Assembly (NCBI RefSeq): GCF_020883495.1
Contig: NZ_CP086610.1
Location: 3,528,501-3,592,500, forward strand
Direction of reading: 5' to 3'
Source of the DNA: Shinella zoogloeoides
Lineage (GTDB): Bacteria > Pseudomonadota > Alphaproteobacteria > Rhizobiales > Rhizobiaceae
DNA length: 64,000 bases
Shown here: positions 55,821 to 64,000 of the stretch, one piece after another
Layout of the letters: each line of letters begins with the position of its first letter
Numbering within the stretch: the stretch's first letter is position 1
Program-made: the position numbers and the translations under genes
Notes under the pieces: generated by a model
The model's input: the letters and a program-made list of their open reading frames with translations, nothing else
Database searches by the model: none
What the model was told of the DNA's origin: nothing

Positions 55821-56105
55821 GGATGGACCTTTCGGGCCCGGATACCGGGCAGGGCACCGCCGGCGAGGCGGCTTCGTTGCCATCTATGTAAGCAGCGCTT
55901 CGGCAATTGCAAACGGGGACGGAAGGGGAGATTTCCGGGGTAATTTCGCCGTGCCGGAGAGGAAGAACGGCGCACAAAGTATGATTTTATCCCAAGTGGA
56001 ATAAATTCTTTATGCCCTTGCCGAATTGACTATCAATGAAAGCTCCTGAAAGTGACAGCATTCGGGATACTCCCCCATCGTCCCGTCCTTCGGAGAGCTT
56101 TTCAC

Positions 56106-58274
56106 ATGACCTATACGGAAAAAGCCGGTCTTTCGATCGATAGCGCCCTTTATGATTTTCTTGTGAAGGAGGCGCTGCCCGGCACGGGCGTGGACGCGGA
56201 ACGCTACTTCTCGGATTTCTCCGCGATCGTGCATGACCTTGCGCCGGAAAACCGCGCGCTGCTCGCCAAGCGCGATGCGCTGCAGGAAAAGATCGACGCC
56301 TGGTATCGTCAGAACGGCGCGCCGTCCGACATGGCCGCCTATGAGGCCTTCCTGCGCGAGATCGGCTACCTTCTGCCCGAGGGCGACAAATTCTCCGTGA
56401 CGACGGACAATGTCGACCCGGAAATCGCCGTCGTCGCCGGCCCGCAGCTCGTCGTTCCCGTCATGAACGCGCGTTATGCGCTGAACGCCGCCAATGCGCG
56501 CTGGGGTTCGCTCTACGACGCGCTCTACGGCACGGACGCGATCCCGGAAACGGACGGCGCGGAAAAGGGCAAGGGCTACAATCCGGTGCGCGGCGCCAAG
56601 GTCATCGCCTGGGCGCGCGGCTTCCTCGATGACGGCGCGCCGCTGGCCGGTGCTTCCTGGCGCGATGCGGCGGGCCTTTCCGTCGAGGGCGGCAAGCTGG
56701 TCGTGGCGCTGACGAACGGTGGTAAGACCGGCCTTTCCGACGAGACGAAGTTTGCCGGTTATGCCGGCGACGCCGCAGCGCCGACGCGCGTTCTCCTACG
56801 CAACAACGGCCTGCATATCGAAATCCGCATCGATGCCGCCACGCTGACCGGCAAGGACGATGCGGCGCATATTTCCGACGTCGTGATCGAATCGGCGCTG
56901 ACCACGATCATGGACTGCGAAGACTCCGTCGCCGCCGTCGATGCCGAGGACAAGGTCGTCGTCTACCGCAACTGGCTCGGCCTGATGAAGGGCGACCTTT
57001 CGGAAGAGGTCGTCAAGGGCGGCAAGACCGTCACGCGCCGCCTCAACCCCGACCGCACCTACACCGCGCCCGACGGCTCTGCGCTGACGCTGCCGGCCCG
57101 CTCGCTGATGCTGGTGCGCAATGTCGGCCACCTCATGACCAATCCGGCGATCCGCGACCGCGACGGCAATGAAGTGCCCGAGGGCATCATGGACGCCATG
57201 GTCACCGCGCTGATCGCGCTCAACGACGTCGGCCCGAACGGCCGCCGCCAGAATTCGCGCGCCGGCTCGATGTATGTCGTCAAGCCCAAGATGCACGGTC
57301 CGGAGGAAGTCGCCTTCGCCTCCAAGCTCTTCGGCCGCGTCGAGGCCGCCGTCGGCATGGCGCCCAACACCATGAAGATGGGCATCATGGACGAGGAGCG
57401 CCGCACGACGATCAACCTCAAGGAGGCCATCCGCGCCGCCAAGGAACGCGTCGTCTTCATCAATACCGGCTTCCTCGACCGCACCGGCGACGAGATCCAT
57501 ACCTCGATGGAAGCGGGTCCGATGATCCGCAAGGGCGACATGAAGCAGGCCGCCTGGATCGGCGCCTACGAGAACTGGAACGTCGATATCGGTCTCGAAT
57601 GCGGCCTGTCCGGCCATGCGCAGATCGGCAAGGGCATGTGGGCCATGCCCGACCTGATGGCCGCCATGCTGGAGCAGAAGATCGCCCATCCGAAGGCCGG
57701 CGCCAACACCGCCTGGGTTCCCTCGCCGACGGCCGCGACGCTGCATGCGACGCACTACCACAAGGTCAATGTCGCCGAGGTTCAGGCCTCGCTGCGCTCG
57801 CGCCCGCGCGCCAAGCTCTCCGACATCCTCTCCGTTCCGGTCGCGGTTCGCCCGAACTGGACGCCGGAGGAAATCCAGCGCGAGCTCGACAACAATGCCC
57901 AGGGCATCCTCGGCTATGTCGTGCGCTGGATCGACCAGGGCGTCGGCTGCTCCAAGGTTCCGGACATCAACAATGTCGGCCTGATGGAAGACCGCGCGAC
58001 GCTGCGCATCTCCGCCCAGCACCTCGCCAACTGGCTGCATCACGGCGTCATCACCGAGGCGCAGATCCTCGAGACGATGAAGCGCATGGCCGCCGTCGTC
58101 GACGGGCAGAATGCGGGCGACCCGCTCTACCGCAACATGGCCGGCAATTTCGAAGGCTCCATCGCCTTCCAGGCGGCCGTCGAGCTGGTGCTGAAGGGCC
58201 GCGAGCAGCCGAACGGCTATACCGAGCCGGTCCTGCATCGCCGCCGCCTCGAGCTGAAGGCCGCTGGCGGCTGA
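56106..58274 (+). CDS. glcB: malate synthase G
   Basis: Condenses glyoxylate with acetyl-CoA to malate, in the glyoxylate bypass or glycolate use. The 722-residue length is that of isoform G (isoform A is about 540). Motifs include [15 protein letters not shown], the metal-site segment [16 protein letters not shown] with the Glu/Asp ligands, and [22 protein letters not shown]. Later is the cysteine-containing [17 protein letters not shown]. The start [14 protein letters not shown] follows CGGAGAGC. The 285-base upstream gap is AT-rich near 55980-56040 and probably holds the promoter. No aceA is in the window. Confidence 0.96.
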   Translation: MTYTEKAGLSIDSALYDFLVKEALPGTGVDAERYFSDFSAIVHDLAPENRALLAKRDALQEKIDAWYRQNGAPSDMAAYEAFLREIGYLLPEGDKFSVTTDNVDPEIAVVAGPQLVVPVMNARYALNAANARWGSLYDALYGTDAIPETDGAEKGKGYNPVRGAKVIAWARGFLDDGAPLAGASWRDAAGLSVEGGKLVVALTNGGKTGLSDETKFAGYAGDAAAPTRVLLRNNGLHIEIRIDAATLTGKDDAAHISDVVIESALTTIMDCEDSVAAVDAEDKVVVYRNWLGLMKGDLSEEVVKGGKTVTRRLNPDRTYTAPDGSALTLPARSLMLVRNVGHLMTNPAIRDRDGNEVPEGIMDAMVTALIALNDVGPNGRRQNSRAGSMYVVKPKMHGPEEVAFASKLFGRVEAAVGMAPNTMKMGIMDEERRTTINLKEAIRAAKERVVFINTGFLDRTGDEIHTSMEAGPMIRKGDMKQAAWIGAYENWNVDIGLECGLSGHAQIGKGMWAMPDLMAAMLEQKIAHPKAGANTAWVPSPTAATLHATHYHKVNVAEVQASLRSRPRAKLSDILSVPVAVRPNWTPEEIQRELDNNAQGILGYVVRWIDQGVGCSKVPDINNVGLMEDRATLRISAQHLANWLHHGVITEAQILETMKRMAAVVDGQNAGDPLYRNMAGNFEGSIAFQAAVELVLKGREQPNGYTEPVLHRRRLELKAAGG

Positions 58275-58308
58275 GGAAGAGCCGGTTAGCGGTCGATCCC
58301 GCCGGCAG

Positions 58309-58451
58309 GCCCCTCATCCGCCTGCCGGCACCTTCTCCCCGCAAGCGGGGAGAAGGGACATGCCGCACCGTGCTGGATTTCGGGAAGCCCTTGCCTCCTT
58401 CGCCTTCTCCCCGCGTGCGGGGAGAAGGTCGCGGCAGCGGGATGAGGGGCA
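58309..58451. repeat. inverted pair of CCTTCTCCCCGC palindromes (rhizobial intergenic element)
   Basis: Two almost identical dyads, each with arms CCTTCTCCCCGC and GCGGGGAGAAGG: 58331-58356 (spacer AA) and 58403-58428 (spacer GT). They are flanked on the outside by CCCCTCATCC (58310-58319) and its complement GGATGAGGGG (58440-58449). The whole is therefore a composite of two units facing each other. This sequence style is common between genes in rhizobia (RIME-like, from memory). Confidence 0.75.
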
Positions 58452-58462
58452 CCGCCATACGC

Positions 58463-58493
58463 AAAAGGCCGCCGGTCATCCCGGCGGCCTTTT
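58463..58493. terminator. bidirectional terminator between glcB and L,D-transpeptidase
   Basis: AAAAGGCCGCCGG (58463-58475) and CCGGCGGCCTTTT (58481-58493) form a perfect 13-bp stem with a TCATC loop. The A-run on one side and T-run on the other make it work for both convergent genes. Confidence 0.88.
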
Positions 58494-58515
58494 GCTTGAT
58501 TGCGATACTCCGTGC

Positions 58516-59178
58516 TTACTGCTGGACGACGACGCGGGCACTCGTGCCGGGACGCACGCGCTTGTAGAGGTCGATGATGTCCTGGTTCATCAGGCGAATG
58601 CAGCCCGACGAGGCGGCGGTGCCGATGGAGGCCCATTCCGGCGTGCCGTGCAGGCGGAACAGCGTGTCCTGGCCCTTGTCGTTGAAGAGATACATGGCGC
58701 GCGCGCCGAGCGGGTTCTTCAGGCCCGGGCCCATGCCGTCCTTGACGTAGCGGGCGACTTCCGGCTTGCGGTCGGCCATTTCCTTCGGCGGATGCCAGGT
58801 CGGCCATTCCTGCTTCCAGGCGATGTAGGCCTCACCCTGCCAGGCAAAGCCCGACTTGCCGACGCCGATGCCGTAGCGCACGGCCTTGCCGCCGGGCAGC
58901 ACATAATAAAGGAAGCGGTTCGGCGTGTTGACGACGATCGTGCCCGGCTTCTCGCTGGTGGCGTAATCGACGATCTGCCGGTGATACTTGGTGTTCACCT
59001 TGCTGATCGGGATCGCCGGCAGGGCGTAGCCATTGTCCTCAACAGCGCCATAGTCCGATGTGAAGATGGCATTGGTCGCCACCTTTTCGCCCGGACCGGA
59101 CGTGGAGGAAGAAGAGCAACCGGCGAGCGTGACGGCTGCTGCGAGGCCGCACAGAAGGAGGGCATTGCGGAGGCGCAT
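58516..59178 (-). CDS. L,D-transpeptidase lipoprotein (YkuD domain)
   Basis: Periplasmic enzyme that forms 3-3 peptidoglycan cross-links or attaches proteins to the wall. The 220 residues begin with a lipoprotein signal, lipobox LAGC with Cys21. The YkuD domain starts near 75 (GTIVVNTPNRFLYYVLPGG) and ends with the active-site set LHGTPEWASIG and SSGCIRLMNQD, containing the catalytic His and Cys. ARAMYLF matches family members. Rhizobiales use L,D-transpeptidases heavily for polar growth. It shares a bidirectional terminator with glcB. Confidence 0.93.
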   Translation of the reverse strand: MRLRNALLLCGLAAAVTLAGCSSSSTSGPGEKVATNAIFTSDYGAVEDNGYALPAIPISKVNTKYHRQIVDYATSEKPGTIVVNTPNRFLYYVLPGGKAVRYGIGVGKSGFAWQGEAYIAWKQEWPTWHPPKEMADRKPEVARYVKDGMGPGLKNPLGARAMYLFNDKGQDTLFRLHGTPEWASIGTAASSGCIRLMNQDIIDLYKRVRPGTSARVVVQQ

Positions 59179-59557
59179 GGGATTCTCTTGGGTCAGGGAA
59201 TTAGGAAGTTCCGTGGCGCAGAACTTTCATCGATCATGGTTTATTTTCGATTAAACCGGTCAATGCAAGCGCGTGCGCTGCGGCATGGGCCTGCGCTTGA
59301 GCAAAAAATCGGGGGAGTGTTTTTTTGCAACAATATCGCCCGGTTTCCGCCGCTTTCGCCGCACCCGACGCCATGCCAAGCACGCCTTTGCCGCCCGTTC
59401 AACGGCCTTTTCGCCCGCCGGCCCGAAGCCGCACAGGAACCGGGCGGCGCGGTTAACGGAGTCTTGCCTGAGTCGCGGCGGCACGGGCCGTCTTAACTTT
59501 TCGCCGGCCGGGCAGGCGATTCGCGCTAGACTGCGATTCGATCCCGAGGATTTCCAG
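59179..59557. promoter_or_regulatory. 379-base divergent gap between L,D-transpeptidase and mmcB
   Basis: No gene is supported here, although one frame is open back from mmcB. Bases 59238-59257 contain the inverted repeat GGTTTA/TAAACC. The same stretch reads TTTA-N7-TTAA (59240-59254), one mismatch from the CtrA consensus TTAA-N7-TTAA. Bases 59304-59330 have poly-A and poly-T tracts (GCAAAAAATC, GTTTTTTTGC). The remainder to 59540 is GC-rich with no clear signal. CCGAGGA at 59544-59550 serves mmcB. Confidence 0.45.
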
Positions 59558-60088
59558 ATGACGATCGTCTCGCTGCACAACGACAATCCGCTGCTCGACG
59601 GCCGCCAGTCGGACCGCGCCATGATGGTGCGCCGCGGCGTCCAGCGCATGCTGATGGAGATGCGCCACGCGGTTCTGCCGGAACTGACGCTGGCGAGCGG
59701 CCGGCGCGCCGATCTCATCAGCCTTTCCGACAAGGGCGAGATCTGGATCGTCGAGATCAAGACGTCGATCGAGGATTTCCGCGTGGATCGCAAATGGCCG
59801 GATTACCGCCGCCACTGCGACCGGCTGTTCTTCGCCACCCACAAGGACGTGCCGCTCGATATCTTCCCGGAAGATTGCGGCCTCATCCTTTCCGATGGCT
59901 ATGGCGCGCATATGCTGCGTGAGGCCCCGGAGCACAAGCTGTCGGCCCCAACGCGCAAGGCGGTGACTTTCGCCTTCGCCCGCGTCGCCGCGGGCCGGCT
60001 GCTGCTTGCGGAATTCTCCATGGATGCCCGGCGCGAGGGGCCGGACATCTCCGCCATCGTTTCCGGCCGCCGGGACGAGCCGGCCTGA
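59558..60088 (+). CDS. mmcB: MmcB family DNA repair protein
   Basis: Small nuclease-like protein whose Caulobacter homologue takes part in the DNA damage response with ImuABC-type mutagenesis (remembered). The 176 residues include RRGVQRMLMEM, then a PD-(D/E)xK-like arrangement: SGRRADLISLSDKGEIWIVEIKTS, followed by FRVDRKWPDYRRHCDRLFFATH. The short ATG start with CCGAGGA upstream is chosen; the open frame extends 95 codons upstream but is arginine-rich and unlike protein. It ends directly against the actR stop on the opposite strand (no bases between). Confidence 0.9.
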   Translation: MTIVSLHNDNPLLDGRQSDRAMMVRRGVQRMLMEMRHAVLPELTLASGRRADLISLSDKGEIWIVEIKTSIEDFRVDRKWPDYRRHCDRLFFATHKDVPLDIFPEDCGLILSDGYGAHMLREAPEHKLSAPTRKAVTFAFARVAAGRLLLAEFSMDARREGPDISAIVSGRRDEPA

Positions 60089-60658
60089 CTACTTGGGCGC
60101 GCGCTTTGCCAGGATGCGCTGAAGTGTGCGGCGGTGCATGTTGAGACGGCGCGCCGTCTCGGAGACGTTGCGGTCGCACATTTCATAGACGCGCTGGATA
60201 TGCTCCCAGCGAACGCGGTCGGCCGACATCGGGTTTTCCGGCAGTTCCACCTTTTCCCCGGGACGCTGCGTCAGCGCGGCGAAGATATCGTCGGCATCGG
60301 CGGGCTTGGCGAGATAGTCGACCGCGCCGAGCTTCACCGCATTCACCGCCGTTGCGATATTGCCGTAGCCGGTCAGCATGATGATGCGCGTGTCGTCGCG
60401 GCGCTGGCGGATGGCGGCGATGACGTCGAGGCCGCTGCCGTCGCCGAGGCGCAGGTCCACGACGGCGTATTTCGGCGGGTTCGTCTTGGCCTTGGCGATG
60501 CCCTCCGCCACGGACTCGGCCGTATCGACGGCAAAGCCGCGCGTTTCCATGGCGCGTGCGAGACGGCGCAGGAAAGGCGCGTCGTCATCGACGAGAAGAA
60601 GGGAGGGATCCGGCCCGATATCGTCGGTTGCCGTCTGCGGTTCGGTGTTTTCTGTCAT
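60089..60658 (-). CDS. actR: response regulator ActR (RegA/PrrA family)
   Basis: Global redox/acid-response regulator. The 189 residues have a receiver domain with LLVDDDAPFLRRL, phospho-acceptor Asp68 in VVDLRLGDGSG, and LAKPADADDI. A proline-containing linker follows, then a Fis-type helix-turn-helix end, NVSETARRLNMHRRTLQRILAKRAP, nearly invariant in RegA/ActR/PrrA. It lies 77 bases after actS, whose phosphate it receives. In related bacteria the pair controls respiration, carbon and nitrogen fixation genes. Confidence 0.95.
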   Translation of the reverse strand: MTENTEPQTATDDIGPDPSLLLVDDDAPFLRRLARAMETRGFAVDTAESVAEGIAKAKTNPPKYAVVDLRLGDGSGLDVIAAIRQRRDDTRIIMLTGYGNIATAVNAVKLGAVDYLAKPADADDIFAALTQRPGEKVELPENPMSADRVRWEHIQRVYEMCDRNVSETARRLNMHRRTLQRILAKRAPK

Positions 60659-60735
60659 TTTTCTTCTTCCGTGGCCGGTTTTCGTCCAGTCTTGATCGGC
60701 GTCAGCTTATCACCCGTTAGAGAGAGTGGGTAAAG

Positions 60736-62037
60736 TCATTTCGCACCCTTGGCCTCCATGCGGGCCCGCGGCCAATCGACCGAGACGCGCGCGCCCGGCC
60801 GGTCGCCCGTGCGGTTGCCGAAGGTCAGTTTCGCGCCGGAGCGCTCCAGCAGCGTCTTGGCGATGAAGAGGCCGAGGCCGAGGCCGCCGGCCCGCTCGTC
60901 CTTCTGCCGCTTGGTGACATAGGGATCGCCGATGCGCTGCAGGATATCCGCCGCATAGCCGTCGCCGTCGTCCTCGATGACGATCGTCACCCGTTCCGGC
61001 GTGTGGCCAACGGTGACGGTCACCTCCTCGCGGGCATGGTCGACCGCGTTTTCGAGCAGATTGCCGAGGCCGTAGAGAATGCCCGGATTGCGGTTGCCCA
61101 CCGGCTCGCTCTGCCGCTCGCCGTTTTCGACGAGATTGAGCCGGATGCCGAATTCGCGGTGCGGCGCCAGAACTTCTTCCATGAGGGAGGAAAGCGGCAG
61201 CACCCGCATATGCGCCTCGTCCTCGGTGGAAAGCGTCGTCAGCCGGCGCAGGATATCGCGGCAACGCTCGCTCTGGCTGCGCAGGAGCTGCACGTCTTCC
61301 CTGAAGCGGTCGTCGCTCCCCAGTTCCCGTTCCATTTCGCGGGCGACGACGCTGATCGTGGCGAGCGGCGTGCCCAGTTCATGCGCCGCCGCCGCCGCCA
61401 GTCCGTCGAGCTGCGAAAGATGCTTTTCGCGCTGGAGGATGAGTTCGGTCGCGGCCAGCGCATCGGAAAGTTCCGCCGCTTCCTGCGAGACGCGGTAGGA
61501 ATAGAAGGCGGCGAAGGCCGTGGTCGAGACGATGGCGAACCAGAAGCCGGCCGTCAGGATCGGCGGCACGACGAGCAGCGTGCCGGGAAACCATGGCAGC
61601 GGGAAAGGCGTGAAGGCGAGCGCCGTGATGCCTGCGACGGCAAGCCCGCCGAGCGTCAGGCTGAAACGCACCGGCTGCAGCGACGAGGAGATGATGACCG
61701 GCACGCAGACGAGCGGCGCGAAGGGGTTCGCAAGGCCGCCGGTGATGAAGAGTAGTGCCGTGAGCTGGCAGAGATCGAAGGCGAGCAGCAGGAAAGCCGC
61801 TGCCGGCGTGAGGCGATGGGCCGGCGGAAAGCGCACGGCAAGGAAGAAGTTCACCGCCGCCAGAAGCGCGATCAGCACCGCGCTCGGCAGAAGCGGCAGC
61901 GGAAAATCCAGCCAAAGCGCAACGACGATGACGCTAATCGACTGGCCGGCTACCGCCAGCCAGCGCAGGCGGATGAGCGTTTCGAGGCGAAGCCGCCGGC
62001 CGGAGCCCTCGAGGTCGAGATCCTGATAGAATGTCAT
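60736..62037 (-). CDS. actS: redox sensor histidine kinase ActS (RegB/PrrB family)
   Basis: Membrane sensor of redox state. The 433 residues begin with six hydrophobic segments between about 25 and 182, including the quinone-binding heptad GGLANPF (100-106). The DHp box is AAAAHELGTPLATI with phospho-acceptor His219. The redox-active cysteine of RegB is present as Cys259 in SERCRDILRRL. The ATPase boxes are NLLENAVDH, DDGDGY and GLGLFIAKTLL. The start ATG has AAGGAGA six bases upstream. It starts 11 bases after hrpB ends and is followed by actR. Confidence 0.95.
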   Translation of the reverse strand: MTFYQDLDLEGSGRRLRLETLIRLRWLAVAGQSISVIVVALWLDFPLPLLPSAVLIALLAAVNFFLAVRFPPAHRLTPAAAFLLLAFDLCQLTALLFITGGLANPFAPLVCVPVIISSSLQPVRFSLTLGGLAVAGITALAFTPFPLPWFPGTLLVVPPILTAGFWFAIVSTTAFAAFYSYRVSQEAAELSDALAATELILQREKHLSQLDGLAAAAAHELGTPLATISVVAREMERELGSDDRFREDVQLLRSQSERCRDILRRLTTLSTEDEAHMRVLPLSSLMEEVLAPHREFGIRLNLVENGERQSEPVGNRNPGILYGLGNLLENAVDHAREEVTVTVGHTPERVTIVIEDDGDGYAADILQRIGDPYVTKRQKDERAGGLGLGLFIAKTLLERSGAKLTFGNRTGDRPGARVSVDWPRARMEAKGAK

Positions 62038-62048
62038 TCCCGTCTCCT

Positions 62049-64000
62049 TCACGTGCCGCGCGGCTTGGCGCGCGTCGTCGGCATGGCCCCGGCCGGGTCC
62101 TCCGGCCAGGGGTGTTTCGGATAGCGCCCGCGCATGTCCGCGCGCACGTCCCGCCAGGACCCGGCCCAGAAGCCGGGCAGGTCCCGCGTCGTCTGGATCG
62201 GGCGGTGCGCGGGCGATTGCAGTTCCAGAAGCAATGGCAGCCGCCCGCCGGCGACGGCCGGATGCTGCTTCAGCCCGAACAGTTCCTGCACGCGGATCGC
62301 CAGCACCGGCTCCTCGCCATCGTAGCGGATCGGATGGCGCTGGCCGGTGGGCGCTTCGAAATGCGTGGGCGCGAGCCGCGCCAGATCGCGCTGCACATCA
62401 TAGGGGACAAGGGCAAGCAACCCCTCCTGCAAACGGCCCGGCGAAATATCGTCGATGCCGCGCGCCGCCTCCTGGAAGGGCGCGAACCAGTCGTCGAGCC
62501 GCGCCAGCAGCGCGTCGTCGCTCGTATCCGGCCATGGCGTGCCGATCGAGCGGTGCAGGAAGCCGATCCGGTCGCGAAGCTGCGCCGCCTCGCGGGAAAA
62601 GGGCAGGACCTGAAGCCCGAGCTGGCGCACGCCATCGGCCAAGGCCTGCGCCGCCTTCGGTCCGCCCGGTCGCGGAAGCGGGGTTTCCTCGATGATCATC
62701 GCGCCGAGCCGCACGACCCGCCGCGCCCGTACCTGCCGGCTCGTCCGGTCGAAAACGCATTGATCCTCGCGCACGATCTTTTCGGCAAGCTCGGCCTCGA
62801 CGGTGGCGCGATCGATTTCCGCCGCCGCGAGAATGCGCTGCCGCCCCGCCTGCCCGGTGAGGTCGGCGACGACGATCATCTCGGCACCCGCCAGCCGCTC
62901 GGTCTCCGGCAACTCGCCGCCGCGCCCGTTCGCCATGACAAAACGCCCGCGCCCGCCGCGCTGCAGGGCGACGCGATCGGGGAAGGCATGCAGCAGCAGC
63001 GCGCCCGGCGTGCTTGCCGCGGGGGATGCGGCCTTGCCGAAACCGTCCGCCATGCGCTGCGCCAGCCGCTTCGCCGCCTCGGCCCGCTCGCCGCGTTCAT
63101 TGGCGAAGCGGCGCAGGCGCTCTTCTATATCCACGGCCGAACCGCCGAGACCCTGTTCGGTGAGCAGCACCGCCAGCCGCGCGGCGGCGGCCTGCTGCCC
63201 CTCATTGGCGGCATGAAGAATCATCGCAGCCAGCCGCGGCGGCAGCGCAAGCTCGCGGATGCGTTTTCCCGCGGGGGTCAGCGCACCGGCCTCGTCGAGC
63301 GCGCCGAGCAGGTGAAGCAGGCTGCGCGCCTCTTCCACCGCGGCGGCCGGCGGCTGGTCGACCAGCCTGAGATCCGCCGGATCGCTGACGCCCCAATGGG
63401 CAAGGTCGAGCATGAAGGAGGAAAGGTCGCTGGACAGAATCTGCGGTGGCGTGAAGGCCGGCAGCGCCGCCGTCTGGCCGGCATGCCAGAGCCGGATCGC
63501 GATGCCCGGCTCCGTTCGCCCGGCGCGGCCGGCGCGCTGGTCGGCCGAGGCGCGAGACACCCGCACCGTCTCCAGTCGCGTAATGCCCGTCGCCGCCTCG
63601 AAGACCGGCAGGCGCTGCAGCCCGCTGTCGATGACGATGCGCACGCCGTCGATGGTGATGGAGGTTTCGGCAATCGACGTCGCCAGCACGATCTTGCGCG
63701 TACCGGCGGGGGCTGGGCGGATCGCGGCGTCCTGTTCCTTCTGGCTGAGATTGCCATAGAGCGGCACCACCGTCGTCTCCGCGCCGAACCGGCCCTCCAG
63801 CCGCTCGGCCGTGCGGGTGATCTCGGCCTGTCCGGGCAGAAAGGCGAGGATCGACCCACTCTCCCCGCGATGCGCCTCCATAATAGCGCGCGCCATGCCG
63901 TCTTCTATACGCTCGCCCGCCGGCCGGTCCTGATAGCGCACATCGACCGGAAAGCTCCGCCCCTCGCTGAGGATAGCCGGCGGATTGTCCAGCAGCGCCG
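62049..64000 (-). CDS. hrpB: ATP-dependent RNA helicase HrpB (partial, N-terminus beyond window)
   Basis: DEAH-box helicase of unclear cellular role. The visible about 650 residues start inside the protein: the frame runs through the window edge (reading ...NPPAILSEGRSFPVDVRYQDR), so the DEAH motor half lies outside. Seen are LAFLPGQAEI, LYGNLSQKEQD, IVLATSIAETSITIDGV (motif V) and QRAGRAGRTEPG (motif VI). Then come the HA2-type helical region and the HrpB-specific C-terminus ending FWAGSWRDVRADMRGRYPKHPWPEDP. It is the most upstream visible gene of hrpB-actS-actR. Confidence 0.93.
   Translation of the reverse strand, partial: ALLDNPPAILSEGRSFPVDVRYQDRPAGERIEDGMARAIMEAHRGESGSILAFLPGQAEITRTAERLEGRFGAETTVVPLYGNLSQKEQDAAIRPAPAGTRKIVLATSIAETSITIDGVRIVIDSGLQRLPVFEAATGITRLETVRVSRASADQRAGRAGRTEPGIAIRLWHAGQTAALPAFTPPQILSSDLSSFMLDLAHWGVSDPADLRLVDQPPAAAVEEARSLLHLLGALDEAGALTPAGKRIRELALPPRLAAMILHAANEGQQAAAARLAVLLTEQGLGGSAVDIEERLRRFANERGERAEAAKRLAQRMADGFGKAASPAASTPGALLLHAFPDRVALQRGGRGRFVMANGRGGELPETERLAGAEMIVVADLTGQAGRQRILAAAEIDRATVEAELAEKIVREDQCVFDRTSRQVRARRVVRLGAMIIEETPLPRPGGPKAAQALADGVRQLGLQVLPFSREAAQLRDRIGFLHRSIGTPWPDTSDDALLARLDDWFAPFQEAARGIDDISPGRLQEGLLALVPYDVQRDLARLAPTHFEAPTGQRHPIRYDGEEPVLAIRVQELFGLKQHPAVAGGRLPLLLELQSPAHRPIQTTRDLPGFWAGSWRDVRADMRGRYPKHPWPEDPAGAMPTTRAKPRGT

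Noticed and set aside
59273..59557. 95-codon upstream extension of mmcB
   Set aside because: The frame is open but translates to arginine-rich, low-order sequence unlike the family, and a good ribosome binding site precedes the internal ATG at 59558.

Overview
The window is a high-GC, gene-dense stretch of alphaproteobacterial chromosome. It most likely comes from the Rhizobiaceae (Rhizobium, Sinorhizobium/Ensifer, Shinella or Agrobacterium type). The evidence is lineage-specific genes: a ChvG/ChvI two-component pair beside an incomplete PTS (HprK, EIIA-Man, HPr), ActS/ActR, a TsaE-kinase fusion, a DivL-type tyrosine 'histidine kinase', an AccD without a complete zinc ribbon, DUF1402 and DUF2852 proteins, and MmcB. 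From memory, this order (gyrB ... phaZ ... trpFBA-accD-folC-trxA-addAB ... ahcY-HPr-chvGI-pckA ... his operon-hslUV-glcB-actRS-hrpB) matches the conserved chromosome backbone of that family. I saw no rRNA, tRNA, CRISPR array, insertion sequence, integrase or phage gene.

Layout. (1) 1-4.9 kb: the end of an unidentified gene, gyrB, a nitroreductase and a GabD-like aldehyde dehydrogenase. (2) 5.0-13.9 kb: a catabolic island for a sugar, most like L-fucose or another 6-deoxy/aldose sugar. It has an HpcH/HpaI aldolase, a GntR regulator with two winged-helix domains, an aldo/keto reductase, a FucU-type mutarotase, a complete ribose-type ABC transporter, a zinc alcohol dehydrogenase and an SDR. (3) 14.0-16.8 kb: phaZ (PHB depolymerase), DUF2852 and a YgjP-like metallopeptidase. 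(4) 16.8-22.1 kb: a Pmp3-like peptide, then trpF-trpB-trpA-accD-folC. (5) 22.3-34.3 kb, minus strand: divL, tsaE-amgK fusion, murU-like gene, addB, addA, trxA, tightly packed and probably one transcription unit. (6) 34.4-40 kb, minus strand: ahcY, HPr, EIIA-Man, hprK, chvG, chvI. (7) 40.2-43.6 kb, plus strand: pckA, arfB, a BON-LysM protein, alkB. (8) 43.6-48.2 kb, minus strand: hisB-DUF2628-hisH-hisA-hisF-hisE-coaA. (9) 48.2-53.3 kb: a less conserved block (stand-alone hydantoinase A-type protein, unknown secreted protein, cytochrome P450, DUF1402 protein). (10) 53.4-64 kb: hslV-GNAT-hslU, glcB, an L,D-transpeptidase, mmcB, and hrpB-actS-actR.

How the parts fit. Several loci concern carbon-status control: the sugar island, PHB mobilisation, PEP carboxykinase with operator-like repeats upstream, malate synthase, and the HprK/EIIA/HPr branch beside ChvGI. 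Others concern envelope and cell cycle: DivL, a likely AmgK-MurU peptidoglycan recycling pair, an L,D-transpeptidase lipoprotein and the DUF1402 protein. DNA repair is represented by AddAB, AlkB and MmcB. The most useful non-coding signals are a perfect palindrome upstream of ahcY, twin AAATCGATTA boxes upstream of pckA, matched operator-like sites in the sugar island, a hairpin that covers the arfB ribosome binding site, and two pairs of inverted intergenic palindromes.

Limits: all functions come from reading motifs and remembered family features. No database search was run. Start codons were chosen by Shine-Dalgarno context, overlap and remembered family N-termini.
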